DNA from: an uncultured Vogesella sp.
GTDB lineage: Bacteria; Pseudomonadota; Gammaproteobacteria; Burkholderiales; Chromobacteriaceae
Length of the DNA stretch: 6,073 nt
Direction of reading: 5' to 3'
Assembly (NCBI GenBank): GCA_946479405.1
Contig: CAMLGD010000194.1
Coordinates: forward strand, 1-6,073
In this document: positions 4,567 to 6,073 of the stretch, piece by piece
Layout: each line of letters begins with the position of its first letter
How positions within the stretch are numbered: the stretch's first letter is position 1
Program-made: the position numbers and the translations under genes
The notes under the pieces: model-generated
Database searches by the model: none
Told to the model about the DNA's origin: nothing
What the model saw: the letters and a program-made list of their open reading frames with translations, nothing else

Positions 4567-5676
4567 ATGCTGATTCTGCAAGCCGAACGCGACGCGCTGC
4601 TCAAACCCCTGCTGGCTGTCACCGGCATCGTCGAGCGCCGTCACACCCTGCCGATCCTGTCCAACGTGCTGATCGAGAAAAAGGCCGACGCGGTGAGCTT
4701 CCTCGCCACCGACCTGGAAATCCAGATCACCACCGCCAGCCCGGACGACATGGCTGGTGAGGCATTCCGCCTGACCACCTCGGCCAAGAAATTGCAGGAC
4801 ATCCTGCGCGCCATTCCGGGCAACGCCACCGTGACCCTGGAGCAGCAGGATGCCGGCCGCCTGACGCTGAAAGCCGGCAAGAGCCGCTTCAACCTGCAGA
4901 CCCTGCCGGCGGACGACTTCCCGCTGCTGACTGCCGGCAGCGCCGCCGAAGCCAGCTTCCAGCTGAGCCAGCGCGACCTGAAGCGTCTGATCGCCCAGGT
5001 GCAGTACGCGATGGCGGTACAGGACATCCGTTACTACCTGAACGGCCTGCTGCTGCAGACCGAGGGCAACCAGGTGCGCCTGATCGCCACCGACGGCCAT
5101 CGTCTGGCATTTGCCTGCGCCGACATCGAGGCCACGCTGGCCAAGAGCGAAGTGATCCTGCCGCGCAAGACCATCCTGGAGCTGTACAAGCTGCTGCAGG
5201 ACAGCGACGAGCAGATCAACATCGAGCTGCTGAGCAACCAGGTGCGCTTCAGCTTCGGCAGCACCGTGATCATCAGCAAGGTGGTGGACGGCAAGTTCCC
5301 GGACTACAACCGCGTGATCCCGCTGGATAACGACAAGATCTTCCTGATCGAGCGCGTTACCTTCCTGCAGGCGCTGCAACGTGCCGCCATCCTGGCCAAC
5401 GAGAAATTCCGCGGCGTGCGCCTGGTGCTCAAGCCGGGCGCCATGTCCATCCTGTGCACCAACAGCGAACAGGAAGAAGCGGAAGAAGAGCTGGAAATTG
5501 CCTTCCAGGGCGGCGAGCTGGAGATCGGCTTCAACATCAACTACCTGCTGGACGTACTGACCAACCTGCCGGCCGACACCCTGCAGCTGGCCTTCGGCGA
5601 TGGCACCCGCTCCGCGCTGGTCACCATCCCGGACAACAGCAACTTCAAGTACATCGTGATGCCGATGCGCATCTGA
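4567..5676 (+). CDS. dnaN: DNA polymerase III sliding clamp (beta subunit)
   Basis: DnaN (369 aa) forms the ring-shaped homodimer that tethers DNA polymerase III and other clamp-binding proteins to DNA. Length is close to E. coli DnaN (366 aa) and the three clamp folds are complete. Landmarks in order are RRHTLPILSNVLI (24-36), ATDLEI (47-52), YAMAVQDIRYYLNG (147-160), IATDGHRLAF (173-182), DGKFPDYNRVIP (241-252), NEKFRGVRL (278-286) and the C-terminal VMPMRI (364-369), which corresponds to the E. coli VMPMRL end lining the partner-binding cleft. An acidic stretch at 301-310 (EQEEAEEELE) is typical. It follows dnaA closely and is probably in the same transcript. Several hairpins lie after its stop, before gyrB. 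Confidence 0.98.
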   Translation: MLILQAERDALLKPLLAVTGIVERRHTLPILSNVLIEKKADAVSFLATDLEIQITTASPDDMAGEAFRLTTSAKKLQDILRAIPGNATVTLEQQDAGRLTLKAGKSRFNLQTLPADDFPLLTAGSAAEASFQLSQRDLKRLIAQVQYAMAVQDIRYYLNGLLLQTEGNQVRLIATDGHRLAFACADIEATLAKSEVILPRKTILELYKLLQDSDEQINIELLSNQVRFSFGSTVIISKVVDGKFPDYNRVIPLDNDKIFLIERVTFLQALQRAAILANEKFRGVRLVLKPGAMSILCTNSEQEEAEEELEIAFQGGELEIGFNINYLLDVLTNLPADTLQLAFGDGTRSALVTIPDNSNFKYIVMPMRI

Positions 5677-5687
5677 TGCGTGGGCAA

Positions 5688-5711
5688 GCGCGTGGGGTCT
5701 GCCCCGCGCGC
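5688..5711 (+). other. Hairpin 1 after dnaN
   Basis: Arms gcgcgtgggg (5688-5697) and ccccgcgcgc (5702-5711) form a 10-bp GC-rich stem with one U-G pair and a UCUG loop, 11 nt beyond the dnaN stop. There is no T tract, so it is not a standard intrinsic terminator. It may stabilise the dnaN 3' end or pause polymerase. Confidence 0.6.
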
Positions 5712-5714
5712 GCT

Positions 5715-5738
5715 GTTGCGGCCAACGTTGGCCGCAAC
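5715..5738. repeat. Hairpin 2: perfect 24-bp palindrome between dnaN and gyrB
   Basis: gttgcggccaac joined to gttggccgcaac is a perfect uninterrupted 24-bp palindrome. In RNA it would give a 10-bp stem with a 4-nt loop; in DNA it could be a symmetric protein site. It starts 3 nt after hairpin 1. No T tract follows. Confidence 0.7.
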
Positions 5739-5743
5739 CGGTA

Positions 5744-5756
5744 GGGCAGCATGCCC
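5744..5756 (+). other. Hairpin 3 in the gyrB leader
   Basis: gggca (5744-5748) and tgccc (5752-5756) form a 5-bp stem with a 3-nt loop, 27 nt ahead of gyrB. Alone it would be unremarkable, but it continues the run of stems. The rest of 5677-5783 shows no clear gyrB promoter. Confidence 0.35.
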
Positions 5757-5783
5757 CGGACGAATCAAGACAAGAGTGGTTTT

Positions 5784-6073
5784 ATGAGCGAACAGGAATA
5801 CGGCGCAGACAGCATCAAGGTCCTCAAGGGTCTGGACGCAGTCCGCAAGCGCCCCGGCATGTACATTGGCGATACTCAGGACGGCACCGGTCTGCACCAT
5901 ATGGTGTTCGAAGTGCTGGACAACGCCATTGACGAAGCACTGGCCGGTCACGCCGACACCATCAAAGTCACCATTCACCCGGATGAATCCATCTCGGTGG
6001 AAGACAACGGCCGTGGCATCCCTACCGACATCCACCCGGAAGAAGGCCGCTCCGCTGCAGAAGTCATCATGAC
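5784..6073 (+). CDS. gyrB: DNA gyrase subunit B, N-terminal part cut by the window edge
   Basis: The first 96 codons of GyrB, open to the window end. GyrB holds the ATPase of gyrase, which with GyrA introduces negative supercoils. The N-terminus [20 protein letters not shown] continues to [11 protein letters not shown] (21-31), then the GHKL ATP-site N-box [16 protein letters not shown] (41-56), with E43 the likely catalytic base and N47 the Mg ligand (E42 and N46 in E. coli). The G1 box DNGRGIP (74-80) follows, with D74 contacting adenine. It is intact as far as it goes. The ATG at 5784 has a weak upstream AAGAG (5772-5776). ParE shares this fold, but the dnaA-dnaN-gyrB order and the close match to GyrB favour gyrB. 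recF, often between dnaN and gyrB, is absent here. Confidence 0.95.
   Translation, partial: MSEQEYGADSIKVLKGLDAVRKRPGMYIGDTQDGTGLHHMVFEVLDNAIDEALAGHADTIKVTIHPDESISVEDNGRGIPTDIHPEEGRSAAEVIM

Noticed and set aside
5322..5331. DnaA-box-like GCTGGATAA inside dnaN
   Set aside because: Two mismatches to the consensus and within conserved coding sequence; expected by chance in a window of this size.
3082..5379. A 765-codon open frame on the minus strand opposite dnaA and dnaN
   Set aside because: It spans two well-identified genes and their gap, has a low-complexity Val/Gln/His/Gly-rich product, and is explained by GC bias at third codon positions of the real genes.

Overview
This window is the replication-origin neighbourhood of a GC-rich proteobacterial chromosome. 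Gene order and the MnmE, RnpA, YidC and DnaA protein sequences fit a betaproteobacterium, most likely the Neisseriales/Chromobacteriaceae side (Chromobacterium, Vogesella or Aquitalea-like). That placement is by memory of family sequences; no search was run.

Layout. Two gene blocks diverge from one intergenic region. Leftward (minus strand) run rpmH (2552-2686), rnpA (2195-2548), yidD (2001-2210), yidC (331-1983) and the first 17 codons of mnmE (1-51). Rightward (plus strand) run dnaA (3088-4530), dnaN (4567-5676) and the first 96 codons of gyrB (5784 to the window end). The 401-base rpmH-dnaA gap (2687-3087) holds a strong sigma70-type rpmH promoter, one perfect DnaA box overlapping the probable dnaA promoter, and a structured dnaA leader of about 170 nt. 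It is the best oriC candidate. The yidC-mnmE gap (52-330) holds the yidC terminator and a 142-bp element with terminal inverted repeats that looks like a dispersed MITE-type repeat. The dnaN-gyrB gap (5677-5783) holds three hairpins in a row.

How it works together. DnaA initiates replication, DnaN is the beta clamp and GyrB supplies the ATPase of gyrase. On the other side, L34 (rpmH) is a ribosomal protein, RnpA is the RNase P protein, YidD and YidC serve membrane protein insertion, and MnmE modifies tRNA. The minus-strand genes are packed tightly: 3 nt between rpmH and rnpA, a 16-nt rnpA-yidD overlap, and 17 nt between yidD and yidC. A terminator-like hairpin inside the start of rnpA probably lowers transcription past rpmH.

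No mobile gene, defence system, CRISPR, tRNA or rRNA was seen, and no undescribed multi-gene system. The points worth a second look are regulatory and structural: the hairpin within rnpA, the TTG start of rnpA, the stop/start overlaps and terminator-like stem ahead of dnaA, the single consensus DnaA box, the MITE-like repeat and the hairpin cluster between dnaN and gyrB.
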